From Motacilla alba alba (lineage: Eukaryota; Chordata; Aves; Passeriformes; Motacillidae): DNA of 64,000 bases. Shown one piece after another: positions 25,001-38,423 of this stretch. The position numbers and the translations under genes were made by a program. Location of the stretch: positions 13,716,790 through 13,780,789 of the forward strand of contig NC_052017.1 of NCBI RefSeq assembly GCF_015832195.1, read 5' to 3'. The notes below the pieces were generated by a model. That model had not been told where the DNA came from. It did not search any database and saw only the letters and a program-made list of their open reading frames with translations. Within the stretch, counting starts at the first letter, position 1. Each line of letters begins with the position of its first letter.

Positions 25001-28000
25001 TGGTTTCCTGTTTGAAAATCACAATGTGTACAAAAATATATGGTACAATATTCTAGTCAAACCAGAAATTAGTACTGGCATCACTGGGATTGCGGATCAT
25101 GACTCAGGGTAGAAGTGATCACAGAGTCCATGGATTAGACATGCAAATGCATATGGGGAACTTGTTATATATGGGCATTGTCTTGGACTATACACTAAGG
25201 AAAACACAGGCTTGCTAATTTTTAGAATTTACAACACTTATTTGCAAAATAAATGCAGTTTGCTTACAGATTTTTCCAGTAAAAGATGGGAGAAACACTT
25301 TGCAATAAGCACAAGGCATAAGGAAGCCTGTGTGAGTACCTATGACCAAGGCAGAGCAAATAGATCAATAGGCACAGTATTCTGCAAGGAAAGCAGAGTC
25401 AGCTGAAAGGTGACGTTACACCAGGGCTAAATCATTTCTTCTCACCAATTTGTGGGAATAACAGAGGAGGGAGGAGCACAGAGAGCCCCTGGGGCAGCTG
25501 TACAGGACGGAGATGAAAGCCACCTCCCTGCACCCCCACTGTGGGGAAGGGATGGGGGAAAGCATCCCAAAGGTGAAGGTAGGAGATGGAGAGGGGCAGG
25601 AGAGGCAAAGCTACCCAAGCTGTCCCTGAGGTCCCTTGTCTCTTGCCCATGCCCTGCAGTTGGGGTGCCACAGGTTTGGCAGGGAGCCGTGTGCCCCCCT
25701 CCATGAGAGCACATCTGTCTCCTGAGAGGCATGACCAAGACACAGTGGTCCTGAGGCAGTGGCATTTTCCTTGAAAAACACATTTTTATTGCTTTTCAAA
25801 TTCATTATAACAAGGGACTCATGTTCAGACTGAAGGACACACTTATTATTGTCCTGCGGTTTTCAATTAATAAGTTCACAGCTAACAGTTTTTAAGTACA
25901 GTGAATCATGCAAATTTCCATATCACAGCAGCTAATTTATTTGTTTGTTGGGGAATAGCAGGTGCCACATGAATCTGTTTTGAAATGAATTCCAAGAAAG
26001 GCAGATGATTGTGGTCCAAGCTGTGGGAGGAGGGAGCCGGAGGGACTGGAGGGATAATGTAATGGAGGCTCTGTGCAGTGCAGGGTGTCTAATGTGGGGT
26101 ATGAATGGGAAATGAGCAGCAGCACAGATCTTATATCTAGGGGACTCATCCTGAAGTGCAATCCTCTCTAATGGGGTGATTTCTGGCCAGAACTAACATG
26201 ACTGCATCTCCAGGTTGAAATGATAAAATCCAGGTGCTTTCTGTATATGATTGCCAATTACTTCATTCTGTCTTCCATGCACAGTTCCAGCTTTTGTTCC
26301 CCAGGCAGTTTTCACTGCTGGTTGCAAACACAAGGATCATTAAGTTACAAGCTGGATTTATTTACCGTTTGCAGCTAGATCTGAGAATAGTTGTCTGTTA
26401 TACCAGATTTTAATTTCAAGTCTGTCTTATGGGTATATAAGATGTGTTCTTACCTGTTCTTGCAATTTCACACAATTATGCTTTGGACTGAGTTCTGCCT
26501 GTAAAGTGCCATAACAGAGCTCAGAGGAAGACTCAGGCAAGAAAGGCTCTGCTGTGCCAGAGGTTTGCAGAGCACAGGAATGTTGTGGCTTGTGGCATTG
26601 CTGCTGTAGAGCTCAGACACGAGCACAGCACCCAGAGAGTCCTGAAGAAAATGCATCGGGCTGAAGCCATGTTTAGGTGAGCTCCAAAGGGCAGGTGCAA
26701 AGGCCCTGCTCACTCAGTGTTCGTACAGATAATCTACAGCTCATGTAGATGCCCTCATACTGAAGCTGCCTCTGTATTTTTTGAACTGGTCTATGTGGAG
26801 AAGGACATCCAGCAGGTGGATCATGACTTTTTCTAAATAATCAACACGTTAAGCAAGGAGCTAGGCTCCAGATCCATCTCATTTTTGGGCACCCAAGGCT
26901 TTTAAGTGGGCTGCCCTCAGCTATATCATTGGTGAAGGGAACTTCAGAGATTATCTGTCACCTCAGATCTGGTGCCTTGGTTTCTGATTTAGCAATGGAG
27001 GTGGGCTAGCAAGGAGAGGTTGATTCTACACTGGCAGCACCCTTCCCACAGGTGGCAGGTCACTGACTCACCTTTCTGAGCCCTCTTCCAAGTCATTCTT
27101 TTTTCTTTTTTTTTTTTTAATCAGGCTGAGATAGGGGCTGTACAAGTCTGCAAGCTGTGCACTTCGGCTGCTTTATAAGACAGAATCAGTCTTCCTCATT
27201 ATAGTCATCTGTGCAAATGATAGCCCCTAAATGCTTACACAATGAGGCTATATTTTAAACTATAATTTCAATGTAAAAGTGACAGGAGGCCTAAGCAGGC
27301 TATCCAAGGGACAGATTGAGTGATGTTCTTGATGTTTGAAATGAGATGAAAGAGTCACTGATATGGAGAAACCCATTCCAGATAATGGCAGCGGAAGAGG
27401 AAATGGTTCCTGCCACACGAGAGATGAAAGTGGAAGCGGGGAACACTTATGTAGCTGTGAGGGGAATTTGTCTGGTTGTGACTGAAAAAGACAAGACACT
27501 GAAAAGAAATAACATTGTGAAAAGTAGCGATGTTCATGATGATGAACATTTTTTAGCAGGGAAATAAACCGCTGAACAGAAATAGGCAAGAATTTAACCA
27601 GAGTGTGATAGCACTAAAAAGTTTCCTGATGCATCTCTTCATACAGGATGAAAATTCACATTAAGTCCTAAGGTTTAATTAAAAACATATTAAACCAAGT
27701 AACTCCTCTGACTGTCTTACCCCATGTAATTTTTTTCATGTTTTTAATTTTGTTTAACCATCCAGAATGGGGAAACTGCATAGTTCCTGCAATTCAAGGA
27801 ACCTGACTTGAATTTGATGGCTCCTTTTACAACTCATAAAATTCATATGGATAATAAAGAGGATTTCTGACCTTCCACATTAAGATCACCCTGACTACTT
27901 CCCCCATATTTAGCCCATCTGTCTTCTTCTGGATCTGTACTTCTCTTCAACAGTGAAAAAAGTCCCTAACAGAAATGGATTAAAAAAAACCCCAAACTAA

Positions 28001-28609
28001 ACTATTTAAACTGCAGAAGACATGAAAGTACTAAAATAGTGTCTTTAGATGTGATTTAGATTTTTCTGTTTGATGGACCGAAACTCAGATGTCCTGGTGT
28101 TTTCACTCAGTGAAGATAAAGTCAGAGCATCAGAGCAGACAGTTTAGAATATCCCAAAAGCTAACATCAAAATGTTGGGGTTTTTTCCACATTGATAGCA
28201 GCTACTGATTCACAATGACAGAGTTGTTGCAGCCTCACTTGCATCAGGGAAGTCTTTCATTTGAAACAGAAAAGGAACCATATTTTTTTCTGACACAATT
28301 TAATGTGCTTTAAATGAGAAATAAATAAGTAGCAAAGAAGATGTTTGTTGTAACTTATGTGACGCCTGTGAACTACACTGAGTTCAAATTCTGGCCACAA
28401 ACACATTTAATACGTAGAGAGTTCCATTTGTAACAAAAGCCTTCAGAAACTCAATTTCTGTAAGAAAACAAATCCTGTAAGTTACAGCACTCAGGTAGAC
28501 CCACCAAAGTCAGTGGAGATATCTTCTTTTGTCAAGGTGGACTTTAAATCTTGGTCTGGCAATAAACAAAAATTACACACTGAAGAGCTGCTTAAATACC
28601 AACCAGCTC
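22096..28609. other. Unique non-coding DNA
   Basis: About 6.5 kb with no gene I can support. There is a (TTTC)4 run at about 24871-24886 and a T13 run at 27106-27118. A GC-richer patch at 25440-25760 is open on both strands for about 84-113 codons, as composition predicts. A second moderately GC-rich patch at 22150-22480 shows nothing recognisable. Confidence 0.5.
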
Positions 28610-28990
28610 TCGGGGGGAAAAGAGCATGAAAAGGAGGATCAGAAAGAGAGAAGGGGAATGAAACAACCAGAAGGGAGGAAAGAAAAAAAAAAAGACGCAG
28701 ACTGGAATTGATCTAGAGGATAAATAAAGGTAAAGGGCATGTTTAATTCAGGAGAGAAGAAAATGTCAGAAAAAGAGACAGAGGGAGAATGACAGGAAGA
28801 AATAATAATGGAAGAAAACAATAATAGAAAAATGAAGGCTTAAAATAAAAGTGAATGCTGGGAATGCTGGAGAGGTAGAGAGAAACAATGCTAAGAGGGA
28901 AAGAGAAGAAAGACTGGCATGAGCCCTCAGTGGCACAGTGAGGAGAGAGGCTTGAAAGGAACCTCAGCTAAACAATAGAGGGATGCAAGA
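28610..28990 (+). repeat. Purine-skewed low-complexity tract
   Basis: For about 380 bp the plus strand is dominated by A and G, with words such as GAAAAGGAGGA, AGAAAGAGAGAAGGGG, GGAGAGAAGAAAA and GGGAAAGAGAAGAAAGA. It is not a clean tandem repeat. Such strand asymmetry favours triplex or R-loop structures and often derives from old GA-rich microsatellites. It encodes no recognisable protein. Confidence 0.75.
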
Positions 28991-31078
28991 CAGAGGCACC
29001 AGGGGGGCAGCACAGATTAAATGAGAACCAAATGTAACCGTAACAAAGGCTCTGAGATGTAGGCAATTGGAGCATGTTAAGAGGGAAATGTTTTGTGTGC
29101 ATGTGTGTTTTCACATACTGGAAAAGATTCTCTCTTCCCCCGCCCCGTGCTTCCTCCACCACCCCGCAACCCAAAACACCTCAGTCTCAGGAACAAAAGC
29201 CAAGACCACTCAATGTTGTTCTGGACTTCAATTACTATTCGTGGTGCTTTTTTTCTGCATTCCCTTTCTCAAGTTTCAAACAAGCACCTCTGTGGTTGCT
29301 GCCCCTCCTTCAAATCCATTTAAAAATTTCTCTCTTGCTGTGATGGCTGCAAAAGATGTGACAACTGGCAAGCTGCTGCTGTGCTGAAACTAGTATTTGT
29401 CATGCTGACCAGTTTTGTAGCTGTTTCCTTGTAATTTGTAGATAGTTCTCTGTACCTGCTTATTGTCTTTTCCCCTGGAAAGGAAGCATTTTAGGATGGA
29501 GCGCTCTCTGTGCTTGTTCCGCAGCCAGTGAAGAGGAGCATTAGCAAAGATTCTCCCATGATTGCCATAGGTCACTTTTAAAAATTTCTGCCTGTATCTG
29601 AGGGATTCAAAATTGGCCTTTCCTTGATTGAAAGGAGGTATTTAGCTGCAGCACTGCATTACTCTTTCCACATACTGCACCAGGGCTCACTGAAAAGGCT
29701 CCAGACCTGAAGGGAGATTATGGCAGCACCTACTCAGACCTCTGGCTGTAGCTCCTCTTATCCTGCACAGCACTGCTGGCCAAGGCTCTGTGGTACAAGC
29801 TTGTCATGCCAAAGTTTCAGGCTCCCCGCTCATAACTCATTGTGACAGGTGAGTGTGCACAGATCCCCAAGGTAAGGTTGTGTCCCAGTCACTCACAGAG
29901 TACATCTTGAGCCAAGAGAGCATGGAGGAGAGAAGCCAAAATGCTCAGGTTTGTTCTGTGCCTGGAGAAGCAGTAAGTCCTGTTCTCTTTGTGTCCATGC
30001 TCTTTTGAAGGGTGCAGAGTGGAGGAGGGTTCCTCTGGATATGCACCAGCTTTGCCTGCAGGGAGGTGGATTCAGCCCCTGATGTCCTCTCAGACCCAGC
30101 TGGCTGCCAGCTGTCCCACAGCACCACCCTGCTCTGCCCTGACAACTGTTCTGTTACTGGCTCGGGGTCTGCACCCACATTTCTTTATCAGCCATCTCCT
30201 TCTGTGGAGCCAGGACAGCAGATACACCATGGCCACGGGAGGCAAAGTCTGTCCTGTGCAGGCACCTGATGGGAAAGGCAGCTGCTGGTCCAGCTGGAGA
30301 ATGAGTCCCTGGAGGGACCTCTGAGCCACAGTCTCAGCAGTAACTCAGCACATCAATCCCCTGGATTTATGAAACTACTTGTTACTCAGTTCCCTTCTGC
30401 AAAACAGCACGGCAGCACTACCTGTGCTACCTGCTGCTCAGACAGGTGGTAAGAGAGAGCTCCTAAAGCTACATACAGCAGTCTGTGATATTTGAAGATG
30501 TCCCTTAAATATTGACTGTTCCTGGTATCTTGTGGAGCTTTTTCAAAAATGAACTACAGCAAGAATTGAACAGGTCACTTGGGGCAAGAAAAGAAGTATG
30601 GAACAGGAACAAAATACAACTATTTACAGTGTAACTGAGCAGTTTTCTACACAGAGGTTGATAGAAGCAACAAAATGAGGAATAGTCGTTAACTTGTCAG
30701 AACAGCTTCTTGGTTCTTGGTTAGATTTTTATTTTAATAATATTTTGTACCATAACTAGGGAAAGAAAACCTCTTGAACTACTAAGTGCAACATATTGGG
30801 CAAAGAGGGGAGCTGCTGTAATTACCATACAATGCTTCAAGGAGATAGTACCTCTCAAGGAACTTCTCAAGTACCATCCAATGCAGGCTCAAGTTGTTAA
30901 ATTTGGATCCAAACCTTCAAAGAATTCCAAATTCCCCTAAATCTATTTGTGGCTAGAAATATCTACATTACTGGGAGATTGCAAGGATGAAGTTATGTAA
31001 GTGGATCTGAATTTCCCAAAGGTCTGAGCTGTATTTCTATGCGAAGAAATTCACATTATTGAGTTTTTAAACAAATGG
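28991..31078. other. Unique non-coding DNA
   Basis: No gene or repeat family recognised. A moderately GC-rich stretch at 29940-30340 is open in several frames on both strands (77-111 codons) without domains. Confidence 0.5.
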
Positions 31079-31105
31079 TCATTAATGATGATCTTAATGA
31101 TCATT
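31079..31105. promoter_or_regulatory. Paired homeodomain-type palindromes
   Basis: TCATTAATGA (31079-31088) and AATGATCATT (31096-31105) are each perfect 10-bp palindromes, 7 bp apart. The first matches the symmetrical ATTA/TAAT arrangement bound by homeodomain dimers, and the second shares the AATGA core. Function is inferred from the motif only. Confidence 0.35.
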
Positions 31106-34100
31106 GACATTGCTCCTGTAGAAGAGCCAGGGAAATGTCACCTAGTGCCATTCTTGCTGCTAAGGGGTTAAACACTTTCTTGGCTAAGGCTGCTTGCTGA
31201 CCTGGCTGAAAGAGGGAAAAAAGCTGTAGGTCAGTGAGTGAGATTGCCCTTCCTTTAGAACTGCCCAGGAAGATTACAATAAGAGTGTAGAGACTAAGCT
31301 AGGAATTAGAGACTAGAGAGTGCTGATTTCAGTTTTTTCATGTGCAGCCTTTGGGCTGAAATCCAGGCAGATGTATTGGCATAAGCTATTCCAGTAACAG
31401 GGAATATATTGCTGGAGCCCACCTAGCCTGGGGGCCTGAGCATCACTGTGCCTCAGACTGCTGACACTTGGACAGGGAACTGACAGAAGAAAAGATGGAT
31501 CGGTCTGATCGCATAAGTAGAGTCACAACTAAATGATTATGTAGGGTAAAAGGGGATCTAGGTAAAAAGGCATTATTAATAATCTTTAGATTTCTCTCTC
31601 TGAGACTTTCTCTTGTTCTTTGGTGAAGAGAGAAAAGGAGGTGGTGCAGGCAACATTGAACCTCCGTTCAGAGATATAGTGCTGAATTTCAGTCAATGTA
31701 CAGGATAGGAGGTGGTGTAAGAAAGATCAAATTCAGCAATGCACAGTGTGATCTAACTGCAGGCCCTGGTTTGGAGCCTTGGAAATGATTAGGAGAAGAA
31801 GGTCCCTAGTCTGCTGTTTCTCTGGATGGGTAGAAGCAGAATTAAGACAGCTTGGTTGCTGTCAACAGTAGAGATTAGAACTGATATAATTAGAGCTATA
31901 TCATTTACCAACAGCCATACCTCCTCCTCAACATTCTGAATGTCTGGCCATGCTGGGCACCCTCTGTCAGCCACATTTATAGCTGAGATACAGCTTTTTC
32001 TTTTAAAAAGGTTTTAATAACCTGTCTGTTTGAGCTTGCAAGCACCCAGCACCCTGTGTCAGCTGGCTGGCACCTGTTCTCACAAAAGTAATAGAAGTAG
32101 TATATTACACTGTGGAACAGCAATTTGCTCTTGACAATGTGACCATGAATGGCATCACATTCAGCTACAGCTGTACTTCAGCTTTTAGTATTAAATAGAG
32201 GTAAATTCCAACAGTGAGTTCATCAACAGAGTTTTGGATAGGAGAAGAGACAAGTGACTGTGCACTGGTTCAAAATTCAAGTCACAGATGTAGACCAGTA
32301 AGAGGCCTGGAAGTGTCTCTACAAGAGTTCTACAAGAAACTAAATGGTGAATCTGAAAGCAATTCCTTAGAGTTTTCCCCGATGAAGCAGAAGGCAGGGT
32401 GCAAAACACTAAGTAGAAATCTAATGGGAAATCTTTCTGGAGAAAACCACCTGGAGGCAGATTGATTTCAAATGTGGCCTTGAAAAATCACTCTGAGACC
32501 ATAGTGGACTGCCTCTAATGCACTGAGACAAGGACCATCTCCCTTCTGTGCTGACCTGTGCTCCAGTGCAATTACCTCTCCAGCTGATTGTACAATCCTC
32601 TTCCTCACAACTGGGAGCTATTTTCATAGACCTCATTGTTTTAGACAGTTTTAGGAATGATGGTCTATTTCTAATGCAAGAGAGCCCTAACAGTGGCTTC
32701 CCTGCTAATGGACTGTAATTACAGGATTGATCCCACATCCCTGGCAACATGAACCCTTCTGTGCTTTCTAAGGCAACAACAGCATAAATCAATGATCTGC
32801 TACTACAAGCTTCAGAGGGTTCAGGGAGAACAAACCTTGGTATATACCTTGTAAGGCTTGCTAAATGAGGACAACACACACCTGACTGGTGCAGTATCAT
32901 TAACTTATCTCCATGGTCATGTGAAGGATTGTTCTTGCACTGCACTTCGTTTAACAGCTGGCAAGAAACAGATCATTTTCAAAATGGGTCTTTACACTTG
33001 AGAGTGGCCCTCTGCATAAGAGGCAACAGCGGGAGCTGCAGAAGACATAAAGCAGATGTTGAGCAAGATTCTTCCCTTGGGGAAGAATGCTCTCTTTCTT
33101 ACATGAAGATATAGCACCGGCATGTTATTGGATAGGAGCAAGGATATCACAGCATGGACATTGAATTTTCAGCCTCTCATGGATAAAGTGTCTGCAAATT
33201 CATGTTAATAAAGAGAAACACTTGTCTCTGAAGTAATAAAGAGGATGCCTTTCAGTATATTCATGAAAAAAGGATAGCTACTCCATACTCTTATGAGTGA
33301 GTATATACTCTTGACAGTGAGATGTCTGTTATGTTGCCTTACCAAAATGAAACTTACAAAACATAATAGATCTGATTCTTCTCACCCTGTGTGTTTTGAC
33401 AGGAACTGTTAAGCATGTCACACAAACGCCTTGGTCCTTTTCACAGCAGTTTTTCAGCTATGCCTGCCCAAATACCCCATTGATGTGAGTTCTGACCCTG
33501 ACAGGCAGACTTGGCCTCCTGACTTGAATTCAGACCTACCTCATCCCTACAGACTTGTCTGCCAGTCTTGGCTGTAGGCTGAAGGCAGCTGCTGTCACTG
33601 CACCTGCTCTGCTCGCGTTGCTGGGATGCTGTGCTGGTGAGCCCAGCCCGCTCTGCTGCTGTCTCAGCTCCTGCCTCACCTTTCCTTAAACAGCAGTGTA
33701 AGAAAGACCCTTTGTCTGTATGATCAGTTGTTTGTGTCCAGCAAAGACACCTAGATCCTCTAACTCTCATTTCACTGCCAGTAATGGCATGGCCTAAGCA
33801 GACACGGTGGGGTCCCAAAGCAAGCTTATGTAGCATACAAATGAGAGTCTGTGACAGCCTGTCCCACTAAGGTGGACCCAATAATATCCAGTGCACCAAG
33901 AGTCTTTGTCAGATTCAATTGTTCTGAATGTCCTAGAGGACGATGTCTAATTTAACAACAGAAAAATGTTTACTTCTTATGAATCAAGAATCTGTGTACC
34001 CTGTCACATCAATCAAACTGGGGAGTAAGAGCAGTAGTTCAATTAAAATCCGAGGGAAATGATCCAGTGATTTATTTGAATCTATTGCTGCAACCAGCAA

Positions 34101-37100
34101 ACCTTGCTGATTATTAACTATGAGAGCAGTTTCATCAGGTTTTTTTTTTTTTTGTCACCCTATATGGTCCACATACAACAATAAAATGTTGCCTAAGTGG
34201 GCAGAAAAATAACACCCCTGCCATCAATAAGTGTACCCAGAAACTAAAAGGTTGGCTAAGAACTTTGTGTGACTTTGCACAACATGATGTCAATTGCGTC
34301 CAGACATAACAAGAACAAACAGATAAAAAAGAAACCAGATGAAGAAGATGTGAGTCTGGGACTGAATCTTGGTGTTAGAGTCCAGCTGGCCTCATTATTA
34401 GCCAGATGGCAGGTTCAATATCAAGCCCCTGGAAGGGTCAACACAGCAAATCACAAGATGTGCCAACTGGACTTAGGAAAAGAGATAAAAAGGGAAAAAA
34501 TTAAATTAAAAAAATATTACCCCATATCTATCATGTCCATCTGCTGGGCAGAGGAACAGCCAGAGAAGAATTTCTCATAGTCTTATGTACATGTGATCCA
34601 GGGCTGGAGTAAAGTGGTAATTCCTCAGAGTACAGATTATCCCAAGAGATCTAATCTTTGCATGAGACAAAACAATAACTTGTTTTACAAACATATTCAA
34701 GGCAATCTTTTTCTGCATCTGTTGGATTAAATCTTTCTTATCTTCTAGCACTTATTTCCATACTCCTATTTTCCTGTTTGCTTGCCTTTGTGAGGGCACA
34801 TGAGGAGTGGCAAAATAAGAACTGTAGAAATATGGAAGATGGGCATCATTTGATATAAAGCACTTGGCACAGTCTCACTGATCTTAATGCCAGTCCAGAT
34901 CATCCTGCAAAGTTCTAGAATGACCTACCCAAGATATGCCCTTGAATCAATCTGTTACCCAAGCTGTGCATAGAAAATCATGGTATGTATCCTTAAAAGT
35001 AACCAAAGATTTTGGTAGATACCTACTTCTCTAGTCCTCCGATAAAAAGGCTTCCTTTTTCAATCTGAATTTTAGGCTGTTGTCTGTTTTTCAAAGTACA
35101 GTGGCCACATTTTAATGAAAAAAAATCTGACAACCTAACAGACATTCTCTGGGACTTTAGATAACTGAGAAAATTGGAAATAATGACTGAAAAAGACATC
35201 ACATTTTCCAATTCTCCTTCAACATTTTTCCTTTAAGCAGAAGATCCCAAAAATATCTGACTAGGAGAAAGGTTGCAGCAACATCTAGGACCATAAAATC
35301 ATTGCAGACTTGCACTTAAATACTGCCTGATGTTTGTGGCCAATAAGAATTATGGTCCATATGTTACATGATGTTTCATGTTGATCTTGCTGCACTTTTT
35401 GCAGCTTTTGCTTGTGGATAAATCTCAATGTGCTTCGGGCACAAAGATTTGGTGCTTTGAGCTGTGAGTCTTTAGATGGACCCTGTACAAACTAGATTGT
35501 TACATAGGATACTGGTGTTACAGAAACACAAAGAAAAAGGAATATCTGGAGTCATATTCGAGTCATAAGGTCCAATGTGGTTATTAAAGTTACATCCAAT
35601 GCTCAAAGCTACATCAAGACTCTGAAATACTTTTTTTTTTTTTTTTTAACAGTAACATTTTGGTTTATCTGTCTTGTATAGCAGCTTAGGAATTATGCAG
35701 GGTAGCATACTTGCAGCAATTTTATTTCATGGTGAAGTACTGCCCTAGGTGACAGGATATTTGGAGTCTTTTTTGTATTCCAGGTGGGATTGTGGGGAAC
35801 TGGGAACCAATGAGGAAACAAGCTTTTAATAAATTTGTCTGATCTAAATTAAAGCACTGATGTTGTTGCTCCTGTAGCACAGTTCATGTCTAACCAACAT
35901 TTCTCTAATTCCCAGGCAGGGCAACGATACCTAAGCTGAGAATTCTAGTCCATGCTGATTCCTGAGCCATGTCCACTACTTGTCTGGAAGAGTCTGGTCC
36001 AAAGACATGTCATGTACCTTTTTTATGGCTCTATAGAATAGGCAGTGCTGTGCCAGTGCTTGGGATGCGCAGTGACCTTACTCAGTTTACTGGCAATGGG
36101 GTAACTGGGGGGTCCCTGGAAGGGTTGTGGGGCATGGGAAGGAAAGCCAAATTCAACTGCCAGCTCCAGCAGATGTACTGCTGAAGTCTGGATGGATGAG
36201 TGGTTTATATTTCATGGAGGACTGTTAATCCTGTGATAGATTAGGTCATCCTAAATTTATCATCAAGGACTACAAACAATAATTTTGGCAGAGAGCTAGA
36301 GTAGTAACTGGAAATTTGAGTAGGAAAGTAGTGGAGAACCCACAAGAAATCTCTTTCTTTCCTCTGCTCTACCTGTCCAATAGGGAAATTTTGATGAGGG
36401 CAGACTCTGAATGAGAGACTCGGTACTCACTTAAAGCTGCTTTCTCATGTGCTCTGCATAAAGTGTATGTTGTGTGCACACAGCTGGTGTGCACGTGTAA
36501 GACACCCAAAGTCAAAAACCTAACAAGAAGGAGATGTGAGGAAAAACCCATCTTGTGAAGAAACAGTGATGAACTGTGAAGTTTTAAACTACTAGTGAAG
36601 TAAATATACAATTTTTCAAGGCTCATGCAGACATCATGGATACTGTGTCACAATTTTCCATGTTGATTTCACCATGATTTCTTCACTTTTCTGAGAATTT
36701 TTGAATTTGTCAAGAAAACAATGAAAATGGGGGCAGTGGCTGGACTTTGGTCACTTATGCAGTCTGCAACAGAGTTTCTCAGCAAGGAGAAGATGCACAT
36801 GGGTGGATGTGCAAGCATCATTGCAAGCTGAGGTAGAGACCAACCAAATCAGGAGAAGCTGAGAGCTGAAGCTGTGCCTTCTGAGTAGTGGAAGAGTTGC
36901 AGAATTTTAGACAAAAGCAGAATTTCTAGTAAGTAAATCACAAAGTATTCTCCCATTGCTTGAGTCAGCAAGAGCAATGTTAACTTGTTTAATCCAGAAG
37001 AAATTTTCATCACTCTTAGCTTCGTACATGAAGTCGACATGAAGTTGCACATGAAGTGCAAACCCTCAGGAGCCAGTATGTATGGCAATATCTTAATGTC

Positions 37101-37767
37101 AAAAGGCAGTAAGACAGCAGCAACCATGTAATTGAAGCCATAGCATGCCACTGAAAGAAGGTCTCCTCAAGATGAGCAAATCTGTGGAAGTGAGACCCAT
37201 GTGAGCTGTTGTGGCCATTAATGGTCTTTATCCTTTCACCATGTTTGAGATCTTGGTTCCAAGCTAGCAGCTTGTGTCAGCAGGTAGCAAAGACAGAGTT
37301 CTGCTGACGTGCAATCCCCAGGGAGAAAAAGTGTAACAAAATTGTACTCAATGGGTAATTTCCTATTTATAGCTTGTGTTTGGGAATGGTCTTATCTGTG
37401 TTCCTTTATACACTGGGAGACTGATTAAAGCCTCATTTTCATTTCCTTTTTTACCTTACTCTTATCATCCAGATAATTTTAGTGTCTTTAATCAACAATT
37501 GCAGAAGTAAACAATGCTATGCTAATAAGTGTTGTGCTATAAACATTTCCTGAGTCATGAAACATTACTACTACGTAAGGAGGATAAATATTAAATTGTC
37601 CCATTTTTAGGAAAAAGAGTGGCAAAGTGAGTGGTCCATGATTATAATAATCTGTGTCAGACTAGCTATTCCATCCTGTCCTTTATTTAAGCACCAGACA
37701 GTTTTTCATTTCAAGTTTTGAAGTTCTGCAAAAAATCTTTTATGTGAATTAGTCTATAGATTTAACA
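31106..37767. other. Unique non-coding DNA
   Basis: About 6.7 kb without a supported gene. There are T14 (34140-34153) and T17 (35631-35647) runs. The longest frames are 174 codons (minus, 32421-32945) and 131 codons (minus, 33441-33836). Their translations have scattered Cys, Ser and Pro and no domain I recognise, so I treat them as chance. The stretch at 37410-37600 holds an AP-1-like TGAGTCAT and several AT-rich factor-like sites and could be a conserved element, but I cannot test that. Confidence 0.5.
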
Positions 37768-37880
37768 TGAAGAAAAAAAAAACCCAAAACCACAACAACA
37801 ACAGCAACAAACCAACAAAAAAACCCCAACCAAATCAAACCCAAAAAAACCCCCGCAAACTCAATAAACAAAATACCAAA
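37768..37880 (+). repeat. A/C-rich low-complexity tract
   Basis: About 110 bp are almost free of G and T and consist of A runs broken by C runs, including a short CAA trinucleotide run near 37791-37812. It may be a worn A-rich tail or a decayed microsatellite. A 160-codon open frame begins about 60 bp downstream. Confidence 0.85.
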
Positions 37881-37940
37881 TATAAGGAAAGATTTATTGT
37901 TATCCAATGAAAGACAACTGTTTCTGTAACAGGGAAGTGG

Positions 37941-38423
37941 ATGACTAGAGAAAGAGCTACACAAGTTACCACTCGTTACCTGTTCCACAAGAAAAAAGCA
38001 AAGATGATGAACAAGCTTGTTAAGAGATATGACACCCCAACTAACCATGAAGCACTTGCTGAAACAGTTGGGATTTTAGTGCCAAACATCTTGATTTTAT
38101 CACTAGCACATTACATGGCTAAATATTACAGAAGTGCATGTGAAGTGTTCTCTCCAGTGACATTATTCCATAAATGGAAAAGTGTGGAATATGGAATGTG
38201 CTATAGAAGCATAAAATTTCCACCAAAATCAATGAGCCTGGATTTTGTTTTGCACTTGCATGGCACATTCCATCTTCCCTGTGTTATTTCATCACCAATT
38301 AGAAAAATTAAAAAGCCAAGACAGAAGGTGGTAGCTGCAACATTCAACAAACAACACAGAATCCAGGACTTGAAGAAAAAAATGCATATTTTTCATAAAA
38401 GGATAAATGATAGCAATCTTTAA
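37941..38423 (+). other. 160-codon open frame of unknown status
   Basis: This is one of the longest open frames outside repeats and GC-rich DNA. It starts with ATG and ends at a TAA at 38421-38423. The product would be basic (many Lys, His and Arg), with a short hydrophobic stretch near residues 43-55 (GILVPNILILSLA) and no domain, signal peptide or repeat I recognise. No promoter or Kozak-like context stands out. At this base composition a frame of this length is expected with a probability of roughly one in four per window, so chance is the leading explanation. Confidence 0.25.

Noticed and set aside
28381..28400. Another GTTCAAATTC B-box-like word
   Set aside because: Flanks do not fold as a tRNA and no tRNA-derived SINE core follows.
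32421..32945. 174-codon minus-strand frame
   Set aside because: No recognisable family, repeat or signal, and only somewhat longer than expected by chance in this window.
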